From Hansfordia pulvinata (taxonomy: Eukaryota; Ascomycota; Sordariomycetes; Xylariales): a DNA stretch of 64,000 nt. Positions within the stretch are counted from its first letter, which is position 1, and every line of letters begins with the position of its first letter. The stretch is from assembly GCA_006538405.1 (NCBI GenBank), contig BJKQ01000001.1, positions 2,542,001 through 2,606,000 on the forward strand, in the 5' to 3' direction. The notes below the pieces were generated by a model. The model searched no databases and was not told the origin of the DNA. It saw only the letters and a program-made list of their open reading frames with translations. The position numbers and the translations under genes were made by a program. Shown here in pieces: positions 9,651 through 21,383 of the stretch.

Positions 9651-12600
9651 GAATCGCAGTGCTGAATATCCGTCCTGGCTGTGCGTGCAATTACGATTGG
9701 GATGATGCACTTTCTCGACGCAGGCCCATTCAGGGTTTGCCGCCCCATATGCGCTGAACCAACAGCGATGCACCGTGACGAATAGCAACCCTCCGGCTTT
9801 TGCCAGGGACTGTTCCCCGACGGCCTGCCAGGACCAGGGTCCTTGAGATTTGTTTCTAGGATGGTTTGCCCTTTGTGCCCCCTCTTCCCCCTCCTCTTCC
9901 CTCTTTTCCCCCTCTCTGTCCCGCTATTGCACCCTTCTCAGGTGCACTGACGGAGTTCATGTCGAAGAGAACACTCAGAGTGAGTGAAGCCAGGCTTCAG
10001 CCCCAGGCTGTCGATCATTCTCGAGCTCGGTTCCCCTGCGAGTAACGTGCCAAGTCGGGGCTGTTGGCAGATCCCCCCCCCCCTTGGCTACCACGGCTTG
10101 ATGGAGGCCGTGAAATACAGGCCGCCACGAATCCAAGTACCGCTTGCCATAGCAGTGTAACGAAATGGAGGGTGATGAGACGAAAACCTGGGTAACTAAA
10201 CCGCGATGCCCTCACTCGTACGGAGTATACGAGTACACGCTTACAGCTATCTTCCGCGTTCAAGTACTCGGAGGTCGTCGGCCTCAAACACGTAGTGGGA
10301 CCCCGGCCGTCACGCTAATGTGCCTAGGAGCTGTCATCCGAGGTCGCGCGCACTACAGAGCGGCACGGTTCAACGTCGAAGCATGGAATCCAGTCTGAAG
10401 AACTGACGGCCGGACGCTGTGCGGCCAATCGACTGGCCTGCCTGTTCCGCGTGCCGACTCGAAAACTGCCGAGAGTAGCACAGACAAGGCCTGACACAGG
10501 CGACGGTGCTGCTCCGGCGCCGCAGCCGCACGCTGTTGGCTCCAAGACATGCAGTGACGAGGTCACGTCAGGGCTTTGCAGCGGGCGACGACGATGAGTC
10601 CCCAAAAGCCAGATTCTGGCAGACGAGATCGCAGCTTTCTTGGTTGGAACTTTTGCCCTGCTTGATCACGTTCGATCAGGAGCCGAAGGGCCTACGTAAG
10701 ATACGAAAACCCGTACGCAGCTCTTCACCCAATTTGTAGCCAACAACGTGGTAATGTCAAGTATCTTGCACCGCATTGGAGCAACTTTCTCGTATGTATC
10801 GAGATGCTGCTGGCAGAGGACCTCCAGAGGAGGTGCCTTTCACCTGCAGATAATCGTACGAATCCAGTGGTTGTAGACGCGAGATTAGGCCAAGGGTTGA
10901 TTAATGATCAAGGTTGCGTCTCGACGTTCGCCTTTGCAGGCGGTTGCGTTTCGATTTGAGATCGACGGCCACCCGATCCCGGTGCGATCTCGCGCTGCCT
11001 GCAAGGGCATAGGCATCGGCTCTTTTTGATTGGCTCCCCTCCTTCAGCGCAAGAGTGATCGCTCAGCTGGCCCAGGCCAGCCAAGCCAGGGGCACCGTCG
11101 GCCTTGCATCCATCTACCTAGATAGTGTGTGCGACTTGCGTCGCATCCCTCTGAGGCCGGTGAGGCTTTACACCTTTTGCTCGGCCTTTCGGGGATTCGA
11201 CGCCCTCTACGAGTACTCATACACCCTCGATGTGTACGTGCGAGTATACAATGTGCATCTCGGTTGCGAGTAGTACCCTCAAGATACAAATGGCATGAAG
11301 GGACCTGATGAGTAACCCCATCCGTCCATACAGTGGACGGACGGCACGTACCTAAACAGGTTAGGTACGCGCACGAGTACGTACGAGTACATGTACTTCT
11401 CGCAGTAGGGCTGCAGCAGCGCGCCACCTCCAAGCTGCAAGCCGCCCGCGGACCCGGCGTCCGCGTCCCGGTCCCGCTTCTCCCTCTATTTGCCGGCGCC
11501 GGTGCCACCGAAGACCGCGGCTGCCGGATGGGGCATGTTAGGAAACACGTTCTATCATGACACGGTCGGATCACATCGACCATGCCGACCCAAGGTACGG
11601 TATCTGGGTCGGTAATTCAAGACAGGTAGCGAGCTGCCAAAGACTTGCGCTGTACACACGAGCTCGTGGGAGTCTTCGCCCTGGAGGACCGCACTGGCGC
11701 CTGATTTTCTTTTTTTGAGGGTTTTTCCTCAACTCTTACAATGGTCACTCTTTGAGACCGTTTGAAGGCTGACTTGGTCCGCCGGCTTGGGGAACTGCAT
11801 CACTACTCGCACACTTGCTAATTCTCGTGATGGAACAGCGGTCAACCCCTTCAGTGATCGGCTATCCAACTGCTATTGATGGCCACTTCGGTGGCATTTC
11901 CTTTTTCTCCATATTTACGAGTAAAAGTCGGCTTTCCATCGCTAAGAAGGAGAACCTTCTGCTGCGGCACTCAGGTCGCAGTGCAGTCGGCAGGGATCTC
12001 GGTGCCCCCTTGCCTCCTTGAATGCCTGTCGCACCGCCCGGGATGACGGCTGTGGATTCAGCACGCGTTTGACAGCCCCCGGTCGTCGAATCGCATCTTT
12101 GCGAAATGTGGTTCTTGTATTTATAGGTCGAATATGGCCCGAAATTGCCTAGAAGCTGCATCATCGCATCTCCATACTGTCAAGTCCCAGATACCCAGTC
12201 TGTCGCGGCAGCGGATTGCTGGGCGCATTCTCGTACGCATACTCATAGGCACGGCAGGTACGTGCTCGTACGAGTACACCCGGTGACAGGGGCAACTGAG
12301 TCACAACCAAACCGGAAGTCGACCCTGAACCCATGGGTACGGATACGCAGCATTGGACTCCCAAGTTGGTCGTGGCACCAGGAAACGACACCACCACCAC
12401 CACCACTTAGTACAGTGTGCAGCAGCAGGGTATCCTCTCGGGTCCGCTGGGGGAGTAGGTGAATTGAGCCGAGATGGCGTTCCATCTCATGATGAGTTAC
12501 TTCAGTGGGCTGATTCTTTGGCGTTCGGGTCACAGATATCGACTCACGGGTAGAATGCGGTTCCAGTTGCCCTCGATGGGCTTTGCGCTGGTCGGCTCAC

Positions 12601-13823
12601 GAGTACCTAGTAGGTAGGTGTGAGGAGCCATCATTTACGGGTGTTGCCCACTAATTTGAATTGAACGCAGCTGTCATTTTGTGCCGAAGCGGCATCCCAA
12701 CCCATACGATACCAGCATCGTGTCCAGAATTGTACTGCACGTGCGGAGTTGATCGGCCACACACAGGCAGACACGGGCAGTGTTGACCTCAAGCTCGCGC
12801 ACCTGAAGCCACGTTCTCATCGTTATTCGGATTGTTCAACTTGAGTCCCCCTGGGAATCATGGGCTCCACGGCAGTTGCAGAGACCCACGATGGGTACAT
12901 CACAAAGAGAGTCTGGTGTTCCAAGACGGATCCGTCAACATGGCTTCGACCAGTCCTCATTGCTCTACGAGTATGAACAAAGACCTGGCGCTAAGTGGAT
13001 AGGTAGGATGTACGAGGAGAGCGGAAATATTGATATGTACGAGTATCCACTAGCCACATCTACACGGTAGAGAGGTACGAGTAAGCACCTCATATAAAGA
13101 GATGTGGCGCATCGTCGTCCTCAAGAAACCCTTACCAAGCGCGTGGCCCGGCACTCGTACGAGTAACTGCCATAACTCGTCTCAAAGGGCGCTAAACTCG
13201 GCCGGGCACCCGGCTCTTAGCAGATACCTAAGGTCCACTCCAAGGCGTGCACATTAATAGGTTAGACAGGTACCTGATGTAAATTACTCGCCCGAGAGAG
13301 TACTTCCAAGGTTGTAAGGATCCACAGCTGGAGCCGCGCTAAAGACGGCAAACCCAAGGCGGACAAAGGCAGCCACGGTTGCGCACTCGCGTCTGATGGA
13401 TGAAAGCGCAATCACGAGACCCTCACTCACCCAATCCAATAATCCACTTTACCCCGGCCCAGCGCGGACAGCCTCTCCAGCTCAACTCCAGGGCTCTCTC
13501 GGCAACTCTCGTTTCCGCTCCTCGCGCCCACCTCTTTGGGCATGATCATTGTCTTGTCTGTCACCGGCCCCGCCAGCTGTGGCAATACCGCGACACCTTG
13601 TCGTCTTGCTGCCCATCGACCGCATCCCCTCCATTGGCATTGAGCCGGACCCCTGCCTGACGCCAGCCCTGCGCGGCGCGCCTCATTGACCGCTTTGCCG
13701 CCGCCGCCGACCCTCCAGCCGAGTGACCTTCTCGCTAGGGACTCGCCCCGCCCCTGATCCCGTTTCCCCGTGCTCCCCTTCCACCGATCTCCTTTCCTGG
13801 ACGCCGCTCCCGCAATCTGAACA

Positions 13824-15880
13824 ATGCCACCCCTTGTCGATGAGAACCAGTGGGAGTGGGAGCTTCCCCGCATGAAGGCATCCATTGCGTTCGAGGTGAG
13901 TGGGCGAACGATCGACAGAGTTCGTGTTGGCGCAGCCCGCACGAACCCATGCTGCTGCAATCGGGTGCTGATGCTTGCCCACGCCTGATAGGACGATTTC
14001 AAGTACCTGTCTTCCGATGACGGGGACACCGGTAGGCTCTTGTCCATCGCCGTAATGCGTGGGGGTTTTGGCTTACCAAGGTCTGATCACCAGAGTTCTT
14101 CGATGTCAAGTTCTTCCCGTACGGCGACCCGGCGGACGACCCCATCTTCGCCGCCGTCAGCAAGAAGCATGTAAGCATCACGTTGACTCCGTACTCGGCA
14201 GCGGCCACTTTAACTTGACGCCCTGGAAGATTGTGATCTATCGACTTTCGAGCAGAGCGAACCCTGTCTTCGAGTTGGTCCAGCTCATCCGGGACGAAGA
14301 TGTACGTCTGGAATCCTCCCGTGGTGACTTTCACACCTGACGTTCTTGTAGGAAGAGGGCTTGAATTGCTGCTGCACGTGGACCAAGGACCCCGAGACGG
14401 AGGTGCCGTATCTGTGCGTCGCAGGGCGCGATGCAAAGGTCAAGATATACGATGTCGTGCACGGAGAAGTGGTCAAGGTGGGTGATCAGCAGTGTCCTAT
14501 GGGGGCAAGTCGTTCAGGACTGATTCTACTCGCAGGTTCTGCTGGGCCATGGAGGAGTGGGTATTGACACACCAAAGCCAACCGACTTGGAGACTGACTG
14601 TCTCGCTGCAGGAAATCAATGATCTCGTGACTTGCCCAACGGATTTCCAGCTGATAGCGTCTGCCTCGGACGATACTACCATACGCATTTGGAGTCTCAA
14701 GTCTGAGGATGCTTCGCATCCGTGCGTTTGCCTTTTAGCAGGCGAAGGGCACTCGACGTTTCTGCTAACAATTGTGCGTATCACGGTTTCTGTTGTCACC
14801 ACCGGCGTGCAGCTGCTGATGTTACACAGGCGTGGCATGATAACGGACGGTACATGCTTTCATCTGGCCACGACAATGTTGTCTGCCTGGTAAGTGGCCT
14901 CATAACTCTTGAATCATGTCGCCTCGATGCTGAACATGCAAAGTGGACTATCCCCGACCTATCGTCGAGGCCCAGGGACAAGAATCCGCCGGCACCAGTA
15001 ATGATCCACTATCCTCATTTCTACACTTCCGACGTTCACAGCAGTATCGTCGACTGGTCAGTCTCTCTTCCGCGGCATTTCTTTCGAAGGCTTGCTGATA
15101 CCTCGGGCTAGCGTTGCCTTCTTTGGTGACCTGATCCTGTCGCGAGCCTGCTATGAGAACACGATAGTTTTATGGCGGATTGAAGGGTTCTCCTCCTCCG
15201 ACCCTCTTCCAAGTGCCAGCGAGGCGCCCACGACCAGCGACCCAGAACGCCTCACGAGATCAGCGTTCGCCCCGACGGCAACATCACAGTACACCCGGCT
15301 CTTACAGTTCCAGACTCTACATTGCGGCCATCAGTTCTATCTCCGGTTTAAGCTTTTCCACAATGGAGATCGAAACCCGGTGCTTGCTTTCGGTAGCGCG
15401 CAGTCCGAGATTTTCTTCTGGGACCTCGCTCGGCTTCTCGAATTCCACGACTTCATGACTGAAGCGCAGGATTCGGAGCGTGACAGGATGGTGCCTCTCC
15501 GCCGCCCTGGGTGGCTGAAACCGACCCAGCACAGGAAACTTAACAGCGCCATCAGCAAAGTCAAGGAAGGCAGTGATAAGGACTCTGTCATCTCTGGAAA
15601 CATGGGCGGCGCAGAGGCTGAACCGCAAGACGACCTGAGCAGCTATTCCGACGAAACGCTGAAGGGTTGGCGCAATCAGTACGATATGACGGCCGTGGAC
15701 CACCCCGTCGCGCCACATTACACGAGCAAGGTCGGAGTCAAGGACTTCGTCTCTCGTCAGGTCGCGTGGAGCCGCGAGGGCGAATGGTGTGTTGTGGTCG
15801 GTAGCAAGAACCTGGCCATCGTTCTGCAGCGATGGGACAGCAACAGAACGGTGTCCCAGCCAGTCACCCCTCTGGAGTGA
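13824..15880 (+). CDS. eed: Polycomb repressive complex 2 subunit EED (WD40)
   Basis: Ten exons by hand: 13824-13895, 13992-14031, 14094-14170, 14230-14301, 14352-14477, 14536-14556, 14612-14773, 14830-14889, 14944-15056 and 15112-15880, giving 503 aa with all phases consistent. WD40 blades are visible: VPYLCVAGRDAKVKIYDV, then GHGG-EINDLVTCP with SASDDTTIRIWSL, then TIAWHDNGRYMLSSGHDNVV, then FGDLILSRACYENTIVLWR. The order GHGG/EINDL, SASDDTT and LSRACYENTIVLWR is characteristic of EED/ESC proteins. These bind H3K27me3 and stimulate the EZH2-type methyltransferase in the nucleus. A disordered charged segment (about 390-450) precedes a last blade containing VAWSREGEWCVVVGS. Exon 6 is only 21 nt (VLLGHGG). 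Its presence suggests the organism keeps PRC2 silencing. Confidence 0.88.
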
Positions 15881-16502
15881 GGAACACAACACGAAACGAA
15901 GTATTATAATCAGCACATCACCCCTTGCACACCACAACGGAGCTCAAACTCGTGGAGACTGGGCAGAAAGAAAAGATGTTTGCATTTTCTATCGAGATCT
16001 ATGCTCGACCTATTTTTTGTAACCTGATCGAGACCCTGTGCTCGATTACGTGGCATCGTATGTACAACGGAAAAAGGCTGCGGTGAGCAGCCGGCTTGTG
16101 GTGAAAAGTTTGGGGGTGAAGACAGCGATTGAGGCGATCGCCAGCGACTTCTATGCGCATGGCTTTCAAGCGTGTTGTTACAAATGAACCCACTGGGTTA
16201 CTTCGATGGGCATCCAGCAGAGGGTCTGTCCCGCGGGAAGAAATGCTGAGCCAGACAGACCCTCAAGCCCTGCCGTACGCCGCCCTGACCTGACCTGACA
16301 TAGGAAATGAAAAATCAACGGGGAACGGGAAACGACGCCGAAAACTCCCTTTGCGAGGAAAATTCATCCGACCATCGTTCAGTAAAAAAGAGAAAGGCCC
16401 AAAGAAGGCCATCGCAGAAGACCTGGAGAGGGAAGTGGCGCAAGGCCAAATCGACCCAACCTGGCGGTGGAGAATTCGTCATTTTCGTTCACTTGCCGCC
16501 GT
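15881..16502. other. Convergent spacer between EED and the SYP-repeat gene
   Basis: Contains the 3' flanks of both genes. No gene is seen. Confidence 0.6.
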
Positions 16503-17874
16503 CTACTTGCAGAGGGGCTGGTGGCTAGCATCGAGGCTGCAAGACATGGTGTTGCAGTTGCCGCCTTTCTGTTTTGAAGGGAAGCGAGGTCAGTAAGCTG
16601 TATTCTGGGACCCTTTCCGCGGGCACAATCTAAGGGATATAGAGAACTTACCTCCCACTTTCCTTGGACGTTGCAGGCGAGCCAGCCCTTGCCATCCTTG
16701 GTGCACATGAACTGGGACGGCTTGCACGAGCCGCCGATCTCGCCGTCGCCGCCAGCAGAGGCACCACCGGCGGCGCCGCTGTCACCTGTGGTAGGGTAGC
16801 TGCCGCTACCGGCAGCTCCACCGGCAACGGGGGCGCTGCTCGGAGTCGGGTAGCTGGCCGGGGCGCTGCTGCTGCTGCTGGCGGGGGGAGCGGGCATGGA
16901 GGCCGGGTAGCTGGCAGCGGCGGGAGCGCTGCTCGGGCCGGGAGCCGGAGCGCTGCTGGCGACGGGGTAGCTGCCGGCACCGCCGGCGGCGGCGGGGGCA
17001 CTGCTGCTGGGGCGGCCGGGTAGCTGGCGGCCGGGGCGCTGCTCGGAGCGCTGCTCGGGGTAGGGTAGCTGCCAGCGCCGCCAGCCGGGGCGGGAGCGCT
17101 GCTGCTGGCAACGGGGTAGCTGCCGGCACCTCCGCCAACGGCGGGAGCACTGCTGGCCGAGTAGCTGGGAGCGGGAGCGCTGCTGCTGGCGACGGGGTAG
17201 CTACCGGCACCACCGCCAACGGCGGGAGCACTGCTGCTAGGGGCGGCCGGGTAGCTGTTAGCGGCGGGAGCACTGCTGCTGGCGACGGGGTAGCTGCCGG
17301 CACCACCGCCAACAGCGGGAGCGCTGCTGCTGGGGGCGGGCATCGAGGCGGGAGCGGCGGGGTAGCTGTTGGCGGCGGGCGCGCTGCTGCTGGCAACGGG
17401 GTAGCTGCCGGCACCACCGCCAATAGCGGGAGCGCTGCTGCTGGGAGCGGCCGAGTAGCTGGGAGCGGGAGCGCTGCTGCTGGCGACGGGATAGCTGCCG
17501 GCACCGGCGGCGGCGCTGCTGCTGCTGCTGGAACCGCCAGTAGGGTAGCTTCCACCGGCGGCGGGGACACTGCTGCTGCTGGGCTCGGGGTAGCTGGCGG
17601 CCGGCATGCTGCTGGGCATGGCGGGCACAGAGCTGCTGGCTGCCGGGTAGCTGGCCGGGGCACTGCTGCTGCTGCTGCTGCCACCGCCGACGGGGTAGCT
17701 GCCAGCGCCGCCGGCGGCGACGGTGGGTGTGGCCTTGTCGCCGTTGGTCGGGTAGCTGCCGGCAGCGTCGCCGCCTCTCACCTCGAGGCGCTGGTTGCTA
17801 TCCCGAGGGACATTTCGGGGGATCGTGGCGGCGAAGGCGCCAGCCGTAAGGGTGAGTATGGCAGCGATTTGCAT
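16503..17874 (-). CDS. Secreted SYP-repeat protein with Cys-rich C-terminus (one apparent frameshift)
   Basis: It starts with a signal peptide (MQIAAILTLTAGAFA) and a short basic propeptide-like stretch. About 300 residues of tandem Ser/Ala/Pro repeats follow, built on GAGSYPVASSSAPA. They are likely O-glycosylated and cell-wall or secreted. The C-terminal ~50 residues carry six cysteines (GGSC, FMC, LAC, GNC, MSC, PLC) around a GKW motif, resembling small fungal wall or carbohydrate-binding modules. An intron (16651-16569; GTAAGT, ACAG) precedes the last exon, which ends in TAG at 16503. The frame is lost at a GGGG run (17009-17012), where sister repeat copies have one more G. Reading resumes in the next frame through the Cys-rich end. 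With one base added the protein would be about 429 aa. Function unknown. Confidence 0.75.
16950..17700 (-). repeat. Intragenic tandem SYP/SSSAPA repeats
   Basis: Degenerate repeats of roughly 60-90 nt encode GAGSYPVASSSAPA-type units inside the secreted protein gene. Copies are similar enough to recombine or mislead assembly. Confidence 0.85.
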
Positions 17875-18380
17875 CTTCTTCTTCTTCTTCTGTGTCTTCT
17901 GACCGGGTCTCAGGAGGTTTTTGGTATTCCTCTTTTATGTAACTTCTTAGCGAATGTGGGTTTTGAACGATGGAATTCTTGGTCCCGATAAGGAGGGGAA
18001 TGGGAGATCTCTGTCTCTCTCCTTGTCTGCTTTCAAGGTCGTGATCTTCGTCTGGCTTGCGAGTAGGAGGCCTGGAGAGTCAAGCCAAGAACGAGCGGCC
18101 GTTTCAACTGCAAGGCGTCCCGTTCTTTAATACAGACGAGAGAGAGCCCATGGCGGGCGGCCGGGCGCGCCGCTGCCGCCCCGATGGGCAGGCAAAAGAG
18201 AGAGACAGAAAGCCGAGCCCAGCAGAGCAGGGCGGCAAGAGTGGCAAGGTGAGCAGCTCCGTCAGTGGCCATGTTGGACTGGACCTGCGCCACCACCTCG
18301 CGCTCCGCTCACTCGAGAGACAGACTCGAGTTCCCGGGCAACATGGGGTTGAAACAGGCTGGGCCCGGGCTGGCTGAGGC

Positions 18381-18447
18381 ACGGCGAGGCGAGGCGACGT
18401 GAGGCGAGGCGAGGCGTGGCGTGGCGTGGCGAGGCGATGTGAGGCGC
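18381..18447. repeat. GCGAG/GAGGC pentamer-type repeat
   Basis: An imperfect pentanucleotide array of GGCGA and GGCGT units. Confidence 0.85.
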
Positions 18448-18684
18448 TGCGGGCGCGCTGCGAGCGAAGGGCCGCTGGCCGTGGGGCGCTGTGGCCTCGG
18501 CAGCGACGACGGGATCGGGCTTGGCCGCCACTCAGGCCAGGCAGTGCGGTGTGCGGTCCACCCGCGGCGATCCTGCCATCGCTCCTGTTCTATGTATAAG
18601 GGAGGGCCGGGGCCCGCACCGACCGCGAAGGGAAAGGGAAAGCTTCTGGAAAAAATCCGACGTCGCCACCCCGCGCTATTGTTG

Positions 18685-18687
<3 letters not shown>

Positions 18688-18768
<81 letters not shown>
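18688..18768. repeat. (CTG)27 trinucleotide tract
   Basis: There are 27 uninterrupted CTG units, the longest pure microsatellite in the window. It reads as poly-Leu or poly-Cys on + and poly-Ser on -, but no supported gene contains it. Confidence 0.95.
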
Positions 18769-18771
<3 letters not shown>

Positions 18772-20606
18772 TGCGGTGCGGTGCACGCGCTGCGGTGTGG
18801 GCGGCCAGCCAGAACGACGTGAGCGATTCCCTCAGGATGGGCGCCTAAGCCCAAGAGGCAAATACCGCGCCAATCCGCGGGGCGATTTGTTCACAATAGG
18901 GCATTACCCGACTCGTCGGCGCCCGTTTATCAGCGTTATTAACCGGTCATGGCTGCGGCTGGAGTCTGTCGGCCATCAATCAGGCAGGGTAGGTAATAAG
19001 GTATGTAGGTACATTGATCTATCTATCCGTCTCTGGCGGGGTAGAAGGGAGTATTTCTCGATGCTGACAGCCCGAGAGAGCGACGAAGACCCCGTGTCCC
19101 ACACCCACACACACCCACACACACAAAAGTCACAGCTGACAAGCGGTTAGGCCTGCCTGGGCCAGGGCCAGCCACCCGGCACCCGAATCTGTGCTGATCT
19201 TGACGACACGCGATCCTTTCTGGCTCCTCCCGCCTCTGGCGAGTGGCTTTCTGCCGTATGAGGGCGTCGGCCATCGCCGTGAGTCTGTTTGTAATTTGTC
19301 ACATCCACAGAAAGGAGCAATAATAACAGCCAACCACCACAGAAATCCCGCCTGGAAAGCGTCCCCGCGCAGATGCGCCATGGGGACTGCACCCAACGGC
19401 ATCGATCTGTGTTGTGAGGTTGACGGATGACGTCTGGCTCGCCACGGCGCCGTCGCTTGCTATCAACGCCGCCCCTCCAAATGCCGAAAGACGGCGGGTC
19501 GCGGATGTACGATAAGTCTATGTGTCGTCTCGGGACACCCCACGCTCGGTGCCAATAGGCACGAAAGGGCCACAGAGAGAGGGGGGAAGAGAGCTATCGT
19601 CATCGCCGCTGCTGTCGCCTCCGTCGCCTCTCGCCTCGTCCCCCTGGCGGTGGAGTTTCTCGCTTGGCGACAGACAGGACCCCTCCCCTCCTGTGGATTA
19701 TCACCGGTGGGCTGTGTGTGTCTCTGCATTCGTGCGCGGGACCGGGGGGGTCGACAGCCCGCTCTGCCTCTGCCTCTGCATCTAGTACGAGTACGTACTT
19801 GTAAGATGCAGTCATCGCACGGACACGCTGGCAGGAGCGCGACCACCTCAGCTGCGAAGGCGCATCGTCTCGTCGGTGGCCAACGGAGGAGAGGCTGTGA
19901 GCGTGCGTGCCCACAACGCAACCTGGGCTTGCACGATCGCACGCACCCCCGTGCTCCTTTCTGCGGCTCTACGAGTATCATGCGACAGGCACACCGGCAC
20001 GTGCCGCTCGCTGTTGGCTCACATCTCTTATTAGTACCACACAAGCCGAACAGTTATCGCACTCTGTACGCACGCTCTCTCCCGCCTTGGCGCCCACGCC
20101 ACACCAGGTCATCGTGCGTTACGATATGCACATCACCCACAGGGCAAGCACCGAGCGCAGGGGGGAGAGAGGAGCCAGTGGGTCCCCCTCCCTTTCCACC
20201 CCTGTCAACGAAATCAGGCAGAACAGGACAACAAGCTTGAAGCTGTTATCAACAACTGAAGACTGATCAGGGACGAAGGGTGCGAAAAATAAACACAAAA
20301 AAATCGGAACTCTACGATTCGCCACAATCAGGATGGCGGATGAGCCACTGAGAGGAGAACGAACCAGCCCTTCTCCTTGCACACGAGTAGAACATGACAG
20401 AAGGTCCTGGTGGATGATGATACATGTTGAGTCCTTTTTTTTCTTTTTTTCTTTTTCTTTTTAAAAACTGTACGAGTATTCTCTCAATCTGTCTCTGTGG
20501 CTTTGGAGCGTCAATCTGCCTGACAAACACCTGGCACCCCTGTCTAACAGAGGTTGCCTGCCTGCCTGCCTGCTCGCTCAAGCCCGTTCCCGGTCCAAAT
20601 CCACCA

Positions 20607-21383
20607 TCACTTGAGCACCGCTCCACCGGAGCTGCTGACAACGGAGCCGGTGGCGTTGGTATTGCGCATCAGATAAATGAAGGCCTCGGCGACCTCGTCG
20701 GCCGAGGCAACCTGGCCCGTGAGCTGCTTGTCGGCCATGTGCTTCCTGAGGTACTCGGCGCGGTCGCCCCACAGCTCCGTTTCGGTGGCCCCGGGCGAGA
20801 CGACGTTGACGCGGAGCGGGGCCAGGTCGACGGCGAGGTTGCGCACGAGGCCGTGGGCGCCCGCCGCGAAGCCGGCCAGGGCCGAGTTGCCCGCGATCGG
20901 GTGCTCGGCGATCTGGCCCGACGTCAGCGTCAGGGACGAGCCGTGGCCCGGCTTGAGGTGCGCCGGCGCCAGCTTGGCCAGCAGCAGCGGTACGAACGCC
21001 GTGAGCTGGGCGACCCGAGACAGGTAGGGCAAGTCGACCTGCGCGAGGGGCCGGAAGTCGGGCCTCCCCGCGGTCGTGACGATGTGGTCGAAGGCCGCGC
21101 CCCCGTTGGCCGCGACCGCGTCCGTGAGCAGCTTGGCGATGCGCGCCTCGGGGTCGTCCGCGGCCAGGTCGACGACGTGGCCTTTGACGACCACGCGCTC
21201 CCCCTCGGTGGTGGCGGGGAGGGAGAGCTTGTTGAGCCGGTCGACCGCGTCCTGCACCTTGCGCTCGCTGGAGGAGGCGATCGCGACGCGGGCCCCCTGC
21301 TCCAGGGCCATTTTGGCGACGGCAAACCCCATGCCGGAGGAGCCCCCGATGACGAGGACGGATTGATCTGCGATGGAAGGCAT
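20607..21383 (-). CDS. Short-chain dehydrogenase/reductase-like protein lacking the YxxxK dyad
   Basis: A single exon of 258 aa, which is full SDR length. The Rossmann cofactor motif is at the start (LVIGGSSGMGFAVAKMALEQ, about residues 9-28). HIVTTAGRP corresponds to the NNAG element. TLTSGQ supplies the active-site serine strand. RVNVVSPGATETELWG is the typical post-catalytic segment. At the catalytic position, where SDRs have YxxxK, the protein reads FAAGAHGLVRNLA: Phe for Tyr and no Lys. Some fungal relatives, recalled with YATGLQGMTRGLA here, also lack the Lys. The protein may use different chemistry or act as a regulator. The substrate is unknown. The Met start directly precedes the Rossmann strand. 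Confidence 0.87.
   Translation of the reverse strand: MPSIADQSVLVIGGSSGMGFAVAKMALEQGARVAIASSSERKVQDAVDRLNKLSLPATTEGERVVVKGHVVDLAADDPEARIAKLLTDAVAANGGAAFDHIVTTAGRPDFRPLAQVDLPYLSRVAQLTAFVPLLLAKLAPAHLKPGHGSSLTLTSGQIAEHPIAGNSALAGFAAGAHGLVRNLAVDLAPLRVNVVSPGATETELWGDRAEYLRKHMADKQLTGQVASADEVAEAFIYLMRNTNATGSVVSSSGGAVLK

Larger units (their letters stand above)
5459..13823. other. 8.4 kb region without a recognisable gene
   Basis: This lies between the 5' ends of the PAS gene (-) and EED (+). All open frames here look random: Arg/Pro/Ser-rich, with no domain, no consistent start and no conserved splicing. It contains several microsatellites (listed separately), an 11-base C run at 10073-10083, polypyrimidine tracts near 9880-9930, and many TACGAGTA motifs (7372, 8076, 10228, 11382, 12269, 13038, 13076, 13158). 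It could hold long UTRs, non-coding RNA or a decayed insert; the sequence does not decide. Confidence 0.6.
17875..20606. other. Intergenic region with CTG tract and GCGAG pentamers
   Basis: Promoter side of the secreted SYP gene, then about 2.5 kb with no convincing coding frame. Long open frames here come only from simple repeats. TACGAGTA motifs lie at 19786 and 20471. Confidence 0.6.

Noticed and set aside
16806..17684. 292-aa - strand frame overlapping the SYP-repeat gene
   Set aside because: Frame-shifted reading of the same repeats, without a signal peptide or the Cys-rich end.
18309..18854. Open frames across the CTG tract giving poly-Ser or poly-Cys proteins
   Set aside because: They exist only because the repeat has no stops; the flanks have no conserved features, splice signals or sensible start.
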